NCBI GenBank assembly: GCA_031763025.1
Contig: JASSKH010000017.1
Coordinates: forward strand, 10,096,626 to 10,160,625
Origin: Macrocystis pyrifera
Taxonomy: Eukaryota > Sar > Phaeophyceae > Laminariales > Laminariaceae
Length of the DNA stretch: 64,000 nucleotides
Reading direction: 5' to 3'
The notes below the pieces were generated by a model that was not told where the DNA came from, did not search any database, and saw only the letters and a program-made list of their open reading frames with translations. This document shows positions 10,901-19,264 of the stretch, in pieces; position 1 is the stretch's first letter; every line of letters begins with the position of its first letter. The position numbers and the translations under genes are program-made.

Positions 10901-13900
10901 TCGTATACCGTCTCTAAACTCGGGATGAATAATATCGATTTCAGTTGTTCAGATTGGTTGGTTTTGTGGGCGATCAACCACAAAAACAGAACGTCCAAAA
11001 AAGAATACCCGCTAATATGCCCGGAACGAACATCGATTACAGTTTTTTTTGTTTGTTCGTTGTGTACACGATCAACCACAAACAATAGCGTCAAAGAAAG
11101 TCAGGTATATATAGAGCTCTGCAGTACCAGGAAGAATCGTCGATTGTCGCATTGTAGCCTTCTTTGTTCCGCGTAGTGCGACGTCGGGAGCTTGTGTTAC
11201 CGAACCAGCGTTTATGCTTTCACTCTCCTGCCTTGTGCTCGACGGATGGTGTCCCACCTCCCGTGCACATACCATGAAGCCTTTGATGACTTGATTTTAC
11301 TGTAGGATACTGTAGGATAGCGATAAAAAATTCTACCAAGTATGTTAGGTGCGGTATTCTCTACCGTCCACTGTACAGGAGCGGGAGAGTGCAAGAGTAT
11401 GACTACCATCATACATGGGGGCGTGCAGGTCGGAGATCTCCATGCATTGCAGCATACCTTCATGTCCCAAACTATAGGGGCCGGTTTTGTTTGATATTAA
11501 TACGAAATTGGTCCTTAAATTTTGGGACATACAGTAGTGGCATCTACTATGGTGCACCCCCTACCCTTACCGATACCGTAATCTCAACTTTCTTTGTCGA
11601 CACTTTTTCCCTACGAGTATCGAGTCCCGAAGGGGTTAACAACGAAGAGACGCGGCGGCTGCACCTTGGACTCAACTACAGTAGTACCGCTGCAAGGGCT
11701 GCTCCCGTCCGGACTTGCGCTTGAGATCTGAGTATCTGGAGGCGCGCACCCCACATTATCCGCATGCCCAGAAGCTACCGATCGTTCATGCGTCTCCTCG
11801 TGTCTAAGGGGATAGACTTTCTATTTAGAAACCTGGTATCATAAATGTTAACAGTACCTACTTGTATGAATGTTACGGGGGACCATAGTCAATAGGACCA
11901 AATATTACTAGTAAAAATAGATAAATATATAGGTTTTTATGTATACCATTGGTCCTATTAACTATGGACCCCCGTAAAAAGTACGTTCTGCAGTTGACAT
12001 GCTCTCTATGTGGGACCTGCAGCAGGGTAGAGGACACATCGATCTCCACTGTGCACGACATGACCGAAACACAACATTATCCAGAACGCTGGAGAAATAG
12101 GTTGCCACGATGGGTCAATCGCTTACGTCAACTGGAGACCTGCGGGAAACCGCTGCACCGCTGTTTCCGGCCTCTATCCGACAACCCCTTACAGTACCGA
12201 TATTCCGCAACGAGGCGTTTTGGGATACCAGGCCCTCTTCCCCAGGTGGTGCCGCCTCGATATCACTCAATCCCATCACCTCGGGAGGGTCAGTCTGAGA
12301 TATATTTCGTTGCGTACACACGATTCCCCAGATGGTACCGCCTTAGTTCTTACTCTAGTCGTGTCAGTCCTGTAACCTCGGGAGGGTCAGCCTGAGACGT
12401 ACTTCGTTGTTGACCCGTGATCCCCTACTTGGTACCGCCTTATTATTATCACTCAACTAGTCCAGCCAGTCCTGTCGCCTCGGGACGATCAACCTGAGAT
12501 GTTCTTCGTTGATAGCTCCCCAAGATTGTAGTTACACCACACACAAGCCGCCTCGGCGTGTCTCCGTGCCCAACGCCTCAGAAAATGCATCTAGCTGCTG
12601 CGAAACTACCGTCCCACACGATTCACAATCTAACGCCCGACTGGAATCATAGACCCGCTGCGCCAGAGGGTTGGAACACCAGCTCGAATATTTTATCGAT
12701 GTTATATATTATCTCTGAGCGATGCCACTACAGCAGTGCGATCCATGCCAGTACAGTGCGGTACATTCCACTATCACGGGGGACCAGAGTAAATAGGACC
12801 AAATGTCGTTAGTAAAAATAGGGAAATATATAGGTTTTGTGTGTGCCGTAGGTCCTATTTACTATGGTCCTCCGTAACAATATGGTGCGTTACACCACTA
12901 CAGTGCGGTCCATGCCACAAAAGTGCGTTACACGCCACTACAGACAGTGCGGTCCATTCCACTATAGTGCGGTACATGTTACTATAGTGCGGTCCATTCC
13001 ACTGTAGTGCGGTACATGCCACTATAGTTCGGTCTATTCCACCTTAGTGCGGTAGGGGGGGGGGGCCCTCAACTGAGGAACTACCCAATATATTTGCTAC
13101 GAGTATCCCATTTGTGCTTTCTAAATGTTATTTTCGTTGCATGCCTTGTCTACGGGAATGTTTCTCATCGGGCTTGCATACATCTATCTCAAAGGCGGGG
13201 GGGTGCGAGTGAGGTATAGAGAGCTCCGTGTGTTAGGGTGATGCCTAATTTTCTGCACCAAAGAGGAGCTCAATACCCAAAGAGGAGCTCAATACCTCAC
13301 CCGAAACATGAAACTCGAAGAACGTTTGTTCGCGCAACCGACCACAAATTCGTTCAATGCGCTACGTAGTCCTATTATTACGGGGGTCCATAGTAAATAG
13401 GACCAAATATTGTTAGAAAGAACAGGGAAATATATAGGTTTTTATGTAAACCATAGGTCCTATTAACTATGGACTCTCGAAATAATAAAACGATACGTGG
13501 TTATGTTATCAATATAGTAAACGTATCCTACTAGCCGGTATATAGTTGATCACTTGGGGAGCTCAACCAGCCAGAAAAATGTTGCCTCCGAAGGCGAAAA
13601 AGCGCAACCCCTACCGTCAGATGAGTCAATATTGAGCGAAATTTTATGCTACAGCAGTAGCACTGTTGCTGCTGTTCCACCGCATCAAACCGGTATTAAT
13701 AGGATTATAGGATTGAAGGAGTCATGTGGGGGAGGGCTGTATATAGACCTTGACCCAGCTCCCACAAACCTGTTGAAATGCACTTGACTACATACCCTAG
13801 TTGATAACCACCTTTGCTGCAGTGGGCCACAGCGCGGTCTCAACTCCAATGCCTAACTCCAACCCCAGCCCCGACCGCCCAGGAAATTTCTCGGAATGTT

Positions 13901-16900
13901 CTAGGGTATAATGAGGAGTTAGTATGGACTATCAACTTTTTTGTCGAAGATGGACCGAGCCGTGAACGCAACTACCACCGAGAAGGGGGGTGGGGGTTGG
14001 CCGAGCTCACCAAGGCGGCCTCCCCACCGAAAAGCTGAGCGTAGATCTTGTCGAGAGTTTCTCTCCCGATGTCCCCGTGGCCGTACCCGTCGACGCCGGC
14101 GAACATGTTGCTGCCGACGCGGAACTCTCGAAAAGCGCCAAGGATGCGGCCAAGAGTACTGAAAGAGCCAGCCAAGCCAGACGAGGAAAATAAAAAAAAG
14201 CAGCAACAACAGAATGGGAACAAACACTCGTGAAGCACTATCAATAGTACAATATACGAATTAACAGTAGACAGCAGCAGTAACGTCTCGTGTCTGCGTT
14301 CAACTACTTCAGCCTATTAATAGGACACCGTACAAGACCATTTTCATTGGTGTTGCGTTTGGTTTCGACATAGGAAGTGCGTCGTATTTTTCTTGACGCC
14401 TTTTTTTCCAGGGATGGCAGTTGCCTGTGGTAAAAGAATGTTACCTACCGGCAGTTGGCAAACCCTAGATTTTCGTGTCACTTACCACAGTTCCAGCAAA
14501 AACGGGGGTAAACGTGAGCACCATCGGGGGGGCATGAGTGCTAAAAATCCCCGGGGCGAAATCGAGACCCAAACATTTTGAGCCAGCGATGGTACAGAGG
14601 TGGTTCCAATAACTTGAGTCTAAAATGACTCGTTGAACGAGGCGCACTCCAGAGTCAGAGTGCTCTCAACGGGCCCCAGATACATATACTAGACGCTGGG
14701 AGAGAAACTCGATACTGAGGGCAAGGGATAAAGTGCCCGTGGTGATTCTTCACCCTAGATATATACAAGCCCTGTGCCCACAAAACATTTGACAGACGCG
14801 ATACGTCGCGCAAAAAACATAATTAATGGTATAGTTTTTTTTAGACATCTGCACATTGTCGGAAGGCGAAAGAAATAATGATATCTTCCACGCCGTCTCG
14901 AACGCCTGGGGTCGCTGGGGCGGGCTGCCCCTGCCCCTGCCGTGGGGCGGACTCCGCGCTGACCACGGCTGGGTCCCCGGCTGGGTCTACGTCGGCACCA
15001 ATGTCTCATCACACGCCGGCTCCGCCTACAGATCCCACTCGGCAAACATGATCTAAATCGTGCAAACCATACAGATACGTCCTAGGGATAGATTTGCCTC
15101 GAAATATCTAGATATGATGAAGCGGGGATAAGATTTATTCGATGCGTGTCTCCTTGACATTAGACCGTTGTGTCTACCCAACTACATGAGTGCACTCAAT
15201 GCGCGTCCTGATCCTTCATCATAGAGCGACACACACTCTGTGGTCACAGACTGTGAGGCAGAGCAAAACAAAAAAGAAGAATCGCAAATTAAACCAAGGT
15301 ACGTAATGCAAGTGAAATGCTAACGCATCGGGTACGACGGGAACACAACAAAACGAGCTAGTTTTGATAGTATGCCAGGGTATAGGCTGACCACCGGACA
15401 GCAAAAGGGACGGTATGGGGCAGGCCCGACTACTGTGTGCAGGTCGAGCTACAGTACACGCTTGCTGTTACTTACAGAGTTTGATGTCTTATCTTGATGA
15501 TTCCCACTTTCCTGATCAGAGAGTTCTGAGAGCAGGGGGGGGTTAGATAAATTACTTGTTTGGCGCGTTTCATCAGAAACACGCCTCCTCGATAACAGAG
15601 GGGAAACGGGATCATGAATACTATGACACAAGCCCACCTTGAAGGGCTGTACGTGCACACACCTAGAAATCAGAAGGAGGATGCAGATTTTTGTTAGTTT
15701 AACCGGCTTTCGCCTTGAAAGTTATAGACGTGTGGGAATGGGTTGTGAAGCGCCGTATCTTCGATCCATTTCTCAGCGTCTTCTGAATGGATTTTGTACC
15801 CTCCTGATTTCTATGCATGTGCACATACAGTCCTTCAAGGTGGGCTTGTATCATGGTATTCATAATCCCGTTTCCCCTCTATTGTCGAGGAGGCGTGTTT
15901 TTGACGGAACGCGCCAAACAAACAATTAATATAACCCCCCCCGTGCTCTCAGAACTCTCTGATCAGGAAAGTGTGAATCATCAAGATGAGACATCAATCT
16001 CTGTGAGTAACAGCACGCGTCTAGCTCGACCTGCATTACAGTAGTCGGGCCTGCCCCATACTACCATGACACCACACCAGAAGAATAAGATTAAAAAAAG
16101 ATACCCAGGCATCCACAATTCTGAGATGACACAGAACACAAACGACGCAACAAGCTCAGGAAGGCTGCAAAAAAAGCATACATGCTGAAGAGGAACAGAT
16201 CACTGCTGCACTAACGAAGAGTGTGCAACCTTAACCTTGACATGAATGCAAGGTCACCTGGGAGGCTGCAATCCTTAGACCACAGAGGCCCTGCTCGTTC
16301 ATGGTCGTCGGCCAAGCTCTCAAGGGTGTGGAAATCAGAACTTCCACTGACTTACCTACCCGGCGGCCTCATTCTTCTTTCTCTCGTTTCTGTCTCCCCC
16401 ACCTTATCCAGTAGTTGCGAAATTAGTCTAAAGTTGCTGCCTCGTCTTACTAATATTATTAATAGTATATACATATGCCTTCATCAACCCTTCTCGGTGG
16501 AGTGTTTGCTCTCCCTCTGAGCTCTCGACTCTCGACCACGGTGCAACTGCTCTACATGTGCGCCGTGCTCCTCCGTTCTCCATATCTTCCAATACTCCGG
16601 GCGGACTTAAGAACCTCGCGCAGGCCAGGCCGTACAGCGAAAAAAAAAACCCACCGGGCCCGTTCCCTTCAGTACTCGCCTCTAGGCTGTCGGCGGGGAA
16701 GCGGGCTAGAGATGCCATAGTCATACTATGGTACTCGTGCGTGCGAGTAGAGTCTTTGCATGTGCTGAGCTCGCCACCTCGTTGGATTTGGGCATATAGC
16801 CGTCCGCTCGCTGCTTGTCTGGGACCTGGGACCCGCGTCATGGTTTTGGTGTGGCTTCTTCGTTCCCATTTCGACACCATTCAAAATTGAAACCGCAGAG

Positions 16901-17743
16901 ATGCAGCGGTGCTTACTCTGAGCCATCGCAGAGAATAAGGGTATCGTGGTGATGAGTGGACGGGGAGGTCGTCTATAACTGCATAATCGTAGCTTCACTG
17001 GACCTAGTCGATGAAGAGTCCGCAGTACGTGCGGCGCTGGCTGTGTGGTGCGAGGCGAGGGACTGACCTCATCACTCACCACCAAATTCAAATTCAAATT
17101 TAAACCAAACATGATATTTGAGATTTGGACGTGTTTTTTCGTGGGTACGTCAGTATCAAGCATGCATGTCGTCACTGCTGGATCAGCCTTGCGTTCTCCT
17201 GCCTGCGATACCCACCACTACTGCTGACTTCTGACACGTGCCAACACCTCTCTCGGCGCTTGCCTTCGTATGAAAACCCGTATAGCAATGCTCAGCCATG
17301 CCTGGTGTTCATCCAATGATCGTGTTCATGCGTAATGGGTACCACAGGATGCGTTTCGGTCCCTGCTGCGATGTGCGGCCCTAGCGCACTCACCGTTGCG
17401 TGTGAGCGTCAACCTCAGCGAAGAGCGGGACGAGCCTATGCGTAGCCTGCTCCACGGCCTCTTTGCCCGAAAGCTTCGCTTCCAGCTCAGTAGCAGTCGA
17501 TGGCAGTGATGTCGCAGCAGCAGCTTCCGACGCAAGGGACAACCGTTGCCGTATTCGACTTGAGTGGAACTTGCGTTGAAGCTTGTTCTCAATTATGGGA
17601 CAACTATTTTGGGGCACTAAGAACGCACTGGCAACGCCACTGCTTCGATGCCATGGATACGTCAAAAGGCAGGGGGCAACGAGGAGCGTATATGCCACCA
17701 AAATGCCCACTTGTCTAGAGATAAGCATGGCACTACGTGGCAA
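1721..17743 (-). CDS. Plastid-targeted aluminium-resistance / methionine-gamma-lyase-like PLP enzyme (9-exon gene span)
   Basis: Nine minus-strand exons join in phase into a 559-codon frame (558 aa) with a stop at 1721-1723. The product matches the family annotated as aluminium-resistance or cystathionine-beta-lyase-like protein (Met_gamma_lyase, YnbB type), PLP enzymes presumed to act on sulfur amino acids. Residues 1-40 form a hydrophobic signal peptide ending VASA, followed by F41; this ASAF-type junction is the hallmark of heterokont plastid import. Visible family motifs are GYGHGDIGRETL (exon 2), SGTHA at about 173-177 (PLP phosphate site), QRSCGYRWRPSL (exon 5), FVDNCYGEF with D308 expected at the PLP ring nitrogen, GSLIKNPGG with K334 as likely Schiff-base lysine, and ELSADGPLRPP near the C-terminus. 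Bacterial members are about 400-430 aa; the excess is the presequence plus a ~50-residue low-complexity insert in exon 8. Substrate and plastid location are inference; family assignment is firm. Confidence 0.93.
2150..2310 (+). repeat. Dispersed repeat D, copy 1
   Basis: Contains GGCCGGTAATTACCTGG, GGCGTATCTTAGATGGAAA and CGAAAGGAATAAAGC, shared with copies at about 39520-39740 and 40075-40300. It lies in lyase intron 8. Confidence 0.75.
2756..3092 (-). CDS. Lyase exon 8 (with low-complexity insertion)
   Basis: Acceptor AACGCAG. It encodes GLFLAPTIVGESLKGALLLA, then a Pro/Gly-rich insertion of about 50 residues not expected in the family, then RTDIVQALQLGDRDRLVKFC and SPVNSYVRP. It ends CCG G before donor GTGAGG, phase 1. 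The insertion is in frame and flanked by intact core sequence, so it is probably a surface loop. Confidence 0.95.
4531..4655. repeat. ~47-bp tandem repeat beside exon 7
   Basis: Three units begin GGTGTCTGTTTGAG at 4533, 4580 and 4626. The array ends about 12 bp short of the exon 7 splice donor, so it may have grown outward from the exon edge. Confidence 0.85.
4668..4777 (-). CDS. Lyase exon 7
   Basis: Acceptor GATAAAAG, a purine-rich rather than pyrimidine-rich site. The first two bases GC complete a Gly codon. It encodes GGYVVGKKRLVRAAANRL, AAPGVAGGATLG and NLYQ, the strand and helix that follow the catalytic lysine. Donor GTGAAA at 4667. A ~47-bp tandem repeat starts immediately downstream and a minisatellite sits immediately upstream. 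Confidence 0.95.
4790..5235. repeat. Degenerate ~40-45-bp minisatellite
   Basis: About ten diverged units with the theme GGTTGGCGAACTTGGAGG, CGTGAACGCCAAGAAAA. It lies in lyase intron 6 directly before the exon 7 acceptor on the minus strand. It produces spurious open frames on both strands. Confidence 0.8.
5602..5694 (-). pseudogene. Decayed duplicate of the 3' half of lyase exon 6
   Basis: This plus-strand stretch shares a long near-identical core with 6566-6625 (CACCGGACTTGAC, then ACCGTCCCTCCGGGG) plus weaker similarity on to a CCCCCACG-GGCAAGG block. On the minus strand it reads through TKSPGGTVVKSG and keeps a GTGAGG donor. The upstream half with DNCYGEF is missing and an indel breaks the frame relative to the real exon. 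It is therefore an exon-fragment duplication rather than a usable alternative exon. Confidence 0.75.
6567..6730 (-). CDS. Lyase exon 6 (catalytic core)
   Basis: Acceptor ATCTCCAG; the leading A completes AGA. It contains LVVFVDNCYGEFVE (D308) and ADLVAGSLIKNPGG (K334), the catalytic core. It ends TCC G before donor GTGAGA at 6566, phase 1. A decayed partial copy of its 3' half lies about 0.9 kb further along the intron (5602-5694). Confidence 0.97.
6780..7300 (+). repeat. Element P (ATGCATGGCCGTAGTCGTATG family), two tandem copies
   Basis: Copies begin near 6780 and 6950. Each has CATGGCCGTAGTCGTATG, a CGAATGCCGG or ATTGCCGGGACGG block, and GAGGTGTTCGGCGAG-type sequence. A run of about 18 G interrupts the second. 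The second extends to about 7300 and matches 34318-34640 in reverse. It lies in lyase intron 5 next to exon 6. Confidence 0.85.
8030..8300. repeat. Element G (GATC-rich dispersed repeat), copy 1
   Basis: Dense in CAGATCATACAGATC, TAGATCATGAAGTAGGAATGATC and AACCTGCCG-type words. Related copies occur at about 26330-26690, 32690-33020, 35300-35545, 45285-45460 and 52650-52920. Confidence 0.75.
8711..8805 (+). repeat. tRNA-like Pol III promoter unit, possible SINE head
   Basis: A perfect A-box match, TGGCTCAGTAGG (8721-8732), and a B-box-like GGGTTCAAGTCTCACC (8764-8779) able to form a 5-bp T-arm. A TTTTT terminator lies at 8800-8804 and an A run follows at 8811-8821. The anticodon and acceptor stems do not pair, so this is not a functional tRNA. 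A tRNA-derived SINE or tRNA pseudogene is the best reading. Confidence 0.55.
9086..9228 (-). CDS. Lyase exon 5
   Basis: Encodes VDLGQQGGFNLEAIDEAI, then VKLLHVQRSCGYRWRPSL and VGEIER. The acceptor is ambiguous: cutting after AAG (9229) gives SYTE|VDLG, matching the family best, whereas cutting after the preceding GAG would add one Lys; the frame is the same either way. The exon ends GAG AG before donor GTACAG, phase 2. Confidence 0.92.
9684..9946. repeat. 86-bp tandem repeat, 3 units
   Basis: The word CTAAAACAACACCA recurs at 9691, 9777 and 9863, an exact 86-bp period. Units are nearly identical and each carries ACGGTACGAGTACC. It lies in lyase intron 4. Confidence 0.95.
10003..10083 (-). 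CDS. Lyase exon 4
   Basis: An 81-nt exon after acceptor GCGCAG, encoding DEYADESDPLPEG then IGNLKEFNISYTE, the strand that precedes the next family block. Donor GTAGGC at 10002. The acidic DEYADESD stretch is unusual for bacterial members. A short TA dinucleotide run lies about 25 bp upstream of the exon. Confidence 0.9.
10713..10856 (-). CDS. Lyase exon 3 (PLP phosphate-binding loop)
   Basis: Acceptor GCGCAG, phase 0, 48 codons. It contains CFSGTHAIACALFGALRPGD and PPYDTLDEVIGT, which are near-diagnostic for YnbB-type proteins. SGTHA supplies the phosphate-binding turn. Donor GTGAGT at 10712. Confidence 0.96.
11872..11977 (+). mobile_element. MITE family 1, copy b
   Basis: Inverted termini GTTACGGGGGACC...GGACCCCCGTAA with the same internal TATATAGGTTTTTATG core; in lyase intron 2. 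Confidence 0.92.
12230..12520. repeat. ~95-bp degenerate tandem repeat, 3 units
   Basis: Each unit has GGTACCGCCTTA or GGTGCCGCCTCG, then TCACTC, then CCTCGGGAGGGTCAGCCTGAGA and TTCGTTG. It lies in lyase intron 2. Confidence 0.8.
12735..13055. repeat. ~21-bp minisatellite (CACTATAGTGCGGTCCATTC) split by a MITE
   Basis: Units such as CACTACAGTGCGGTCCATGC recur before and after the MITE at 12773-12879. The array ends at a 12-G run near 13055. The nesting shows the MITE arrived after the array formed. Confidence 0.85.
12773..12879 (+). mobile_element. MITE family 1, copy c (inside minisatellite)
   Basis: ATCACGGGGGACC...GGTCCTCCGTAAC termini with TATATAGGTTTTGTG core; inserted in the 21-bp array. 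Confidence 0.92.
13377..13484 (+). mobile_element. MITE family 1, copy d
   Basis: ATTACGGGGGTCC left end; the right end has decayed to GGACTCTCGAAAT. Internal TATATAGGTTTTTATG is retained. Confidence 0.92.
13690..13960. repeat. Dispersed repeat H, copy 1
   Basis: Shares GGGCTGTATATAGACCTTG, CCCAGCT, AAATTTCTCGGAATG and TTTTGTCGAAG, in the same order, with 56910-57115. It ends just short of lyase exon 2. Confidence 0.7.
14011..14158 (-). CDS. Lyase exon 2
   Basis: Acceptor CTCTTTCAG; the first base T completes an Arg codon (CG+T). It encodes about residues 117-166, including ILGAFREFRV, GYGHGDIGRETL and GGEAAL, which correspond to the N-terminal PLP-fold helices of the family. It ends GCC TTG before donor GTGAGC, phase 0. 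Intron 2 is 3.15 kb. Confidence 0.95.
15405..16062. repeat. Large inverted repeat (arms ~255 bp, spacer ~145 bp)
   Basis: The left arm (15405-15662) is matched in reverse complement by 15808-16062. Shared words include GGGGCAGGCCCGACTAC, CAGGTCGAGCT, TTTCCTGATCAGAGAGTTC and CCACCTTGAAGG. The arms carry scattered mismatches, so the hairpin is not recent. It lies in lyase intron 1. Confidence 0.88.
17394..17743 (-). CDS. Lyase exon 1: start codon, bipartite plastid presequence, first helix
   Basis: The frame opens with ATG at 17743-17741; a second Met at codon 6 could also serve. A hydrophobic stretch (about residues 7-29) and the VASA/F41 junction are followed by a Ser/Arg-rich transit-like stretch. 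The family body begins near residue 95 (EQATHRLVPLFAEVDA). The exon ends CAA CG before donor GTGAGT at 17393, phase 2. Intron 1 is 3.2 kb. Confidence 0.9.
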
Positions 17744-18575
17744 GAGAGGTCAGTGATCGTGACGGCATCATGTGCGATTTTTCGATTTTTCTGAGTGTCA
17801 GGCAACGAAAACAATCCCGAACCCATAACGCTATCAGTTTGCTTGTGAAACCCCCCCCAGCCTCAAAAGCAATATTGGGAATGACTGCAGTCCTGTGTTG
17901 TCAGCACAGCATCGACCGGAGACCTTATTGGGGAAGACTGCGGCTGGTGGCTTCACTAAACGGATCGGGCTTGAGGAATATCTGACTCTGACAGACAGCA
18001 GCTTGGACGTTGGTTTCAGAGTTACCCTCTTCATCCCAACGAGAACGACGTTTGTTTGTGGTTTCTTACGTACAGGTATCGGAACAGCATCAGGAAAGGA
18101 AGCTACGACACACAGCACGTACCCAGCAGGTGTATGCTCTCCGAAGGAACGAGCAGAGCAGGTGAGGCCAAGCGCGGCTTCCCAATTCATTGAAGCTTCC
18201 ACTTCAGTTAACGAGCAGATTCAGGGGCTATGTTATGCTTCTGGCGATGCTACAATATTCGGACTCCCAATACGAAATGAATGCGCCTGCACCGAGTGTC
18301 TGTACGACTTCTGTAGTTCGGGCCAGTTGGGCCGGTCTGTCCGCTTCGAGCCTGATCTATCAGGTGGCGGTACTGGGTATGTATACTCGTAGCCATGTAT
18401 AACCCACGTGCGTGCTGCTGGTGCTGTATCTATGTCGGACCGTAGCCATAGCTTGCAAACGGCGGTGCCAACGGCGGTGCCGCGTTTGCTACCAGGAGCG
18501 GGAAGTCAGGGAGGTGACGGCGGATACATCTCCTGGTCTTCTGTGTCAGTGTGGGTCCAACTTAGGGCCGTGAAC
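17744..18575. other. Upstream flank of the lyase gene, no gene recognised
   Basis: This should contain the lyase promoter. No TATA-like or other motif could be assigned. A plus-strand open frame at 17895-18392 has no recognisable domain or neighbouring splice structure. Confidence 0.4.
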
Positions 18576-19264
18576 CAAAAAAAAATCACGATTCGTGATT
18601 TTTAGGCATATGCCAAAAGATCACGATCCGTGACATTTCAGTTCAAACGAAAAAAGCCGAAAAAACGTCGCGTTTCGTGATATTTTCAAATAGCTAAAGT
18701 TCTGATATTTCAAACCCAACGTTTTTTGGGGGGGTGTGGAGCAAACTCTCGAGAGTGGGGCACGGCCAGGCCGGGCTGGGCCGTCCGCACCTGGCCCAGC
18801 CCGTGACATATTCGAATTGCGGGCCGAAGCCTGACCCAGCCTGCGAGATTCCAACGTCACCGGCCGTCGGCCAAGCTCGTTTCGCGAGATTCCATCTCGC
18901 AGGCCGTCGGCCCGGCCTGGCCTGTGACATCCCCAGGTCATTTTCGCGTTTGTCTTCCAGCAGTGGCTCCTCCTCCTGGAAATTTCGAGGCCACAACCTC
19001 CTCGTTAGCCCGCGCCCAGCGGTGTCTTTGGGTAGCCACCCGTTGTCCACAAGCGGCGTACGAAGCAGAGTCTGACATGCCCCTATGCCGACCATCGGAT
19101 ACCGTTGGTGCACGTGGGTTGCGTAGTGCCTTGATCAGGCGTATTTTGAGACACGACAAATGTCACGAATCGTGATTTTGTTTTTTTTAGGGAAAAGCTA
19201 AAAAAATTGGCGTCATGAATCGTGATTTTTTTTGCCGTGATTCACGACAAAAAAATCACGATTA
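18576..19264. repeat. ~650-bp dispersed element, copy 2
   Basis: Near full-length copy of the element at 1-620, same orientation. It begins with ATCACGATTCGTGATTTTT and ends with GTGATTCACGAC then AAAAAAATCACGATT, so short palindromic ends are visible. The centre is GC-rich (GGCCAGGCCGGGC). Confidence 0.87.

Noticed and set aside
14856-15056. 66-aa plus-strand frame containing HGWVPGWVYVGTN
   Set aside because: Looks mildly protein-like but has no recognised domain and lies within lyase intron 1 on the opposite strand; no splice partners were seen.
17895-18392. 165-aa plus-strand frame upstream of the lyase start
   Set aside because: No motif, no supporting exon chain, ordinary composition; likely chance.
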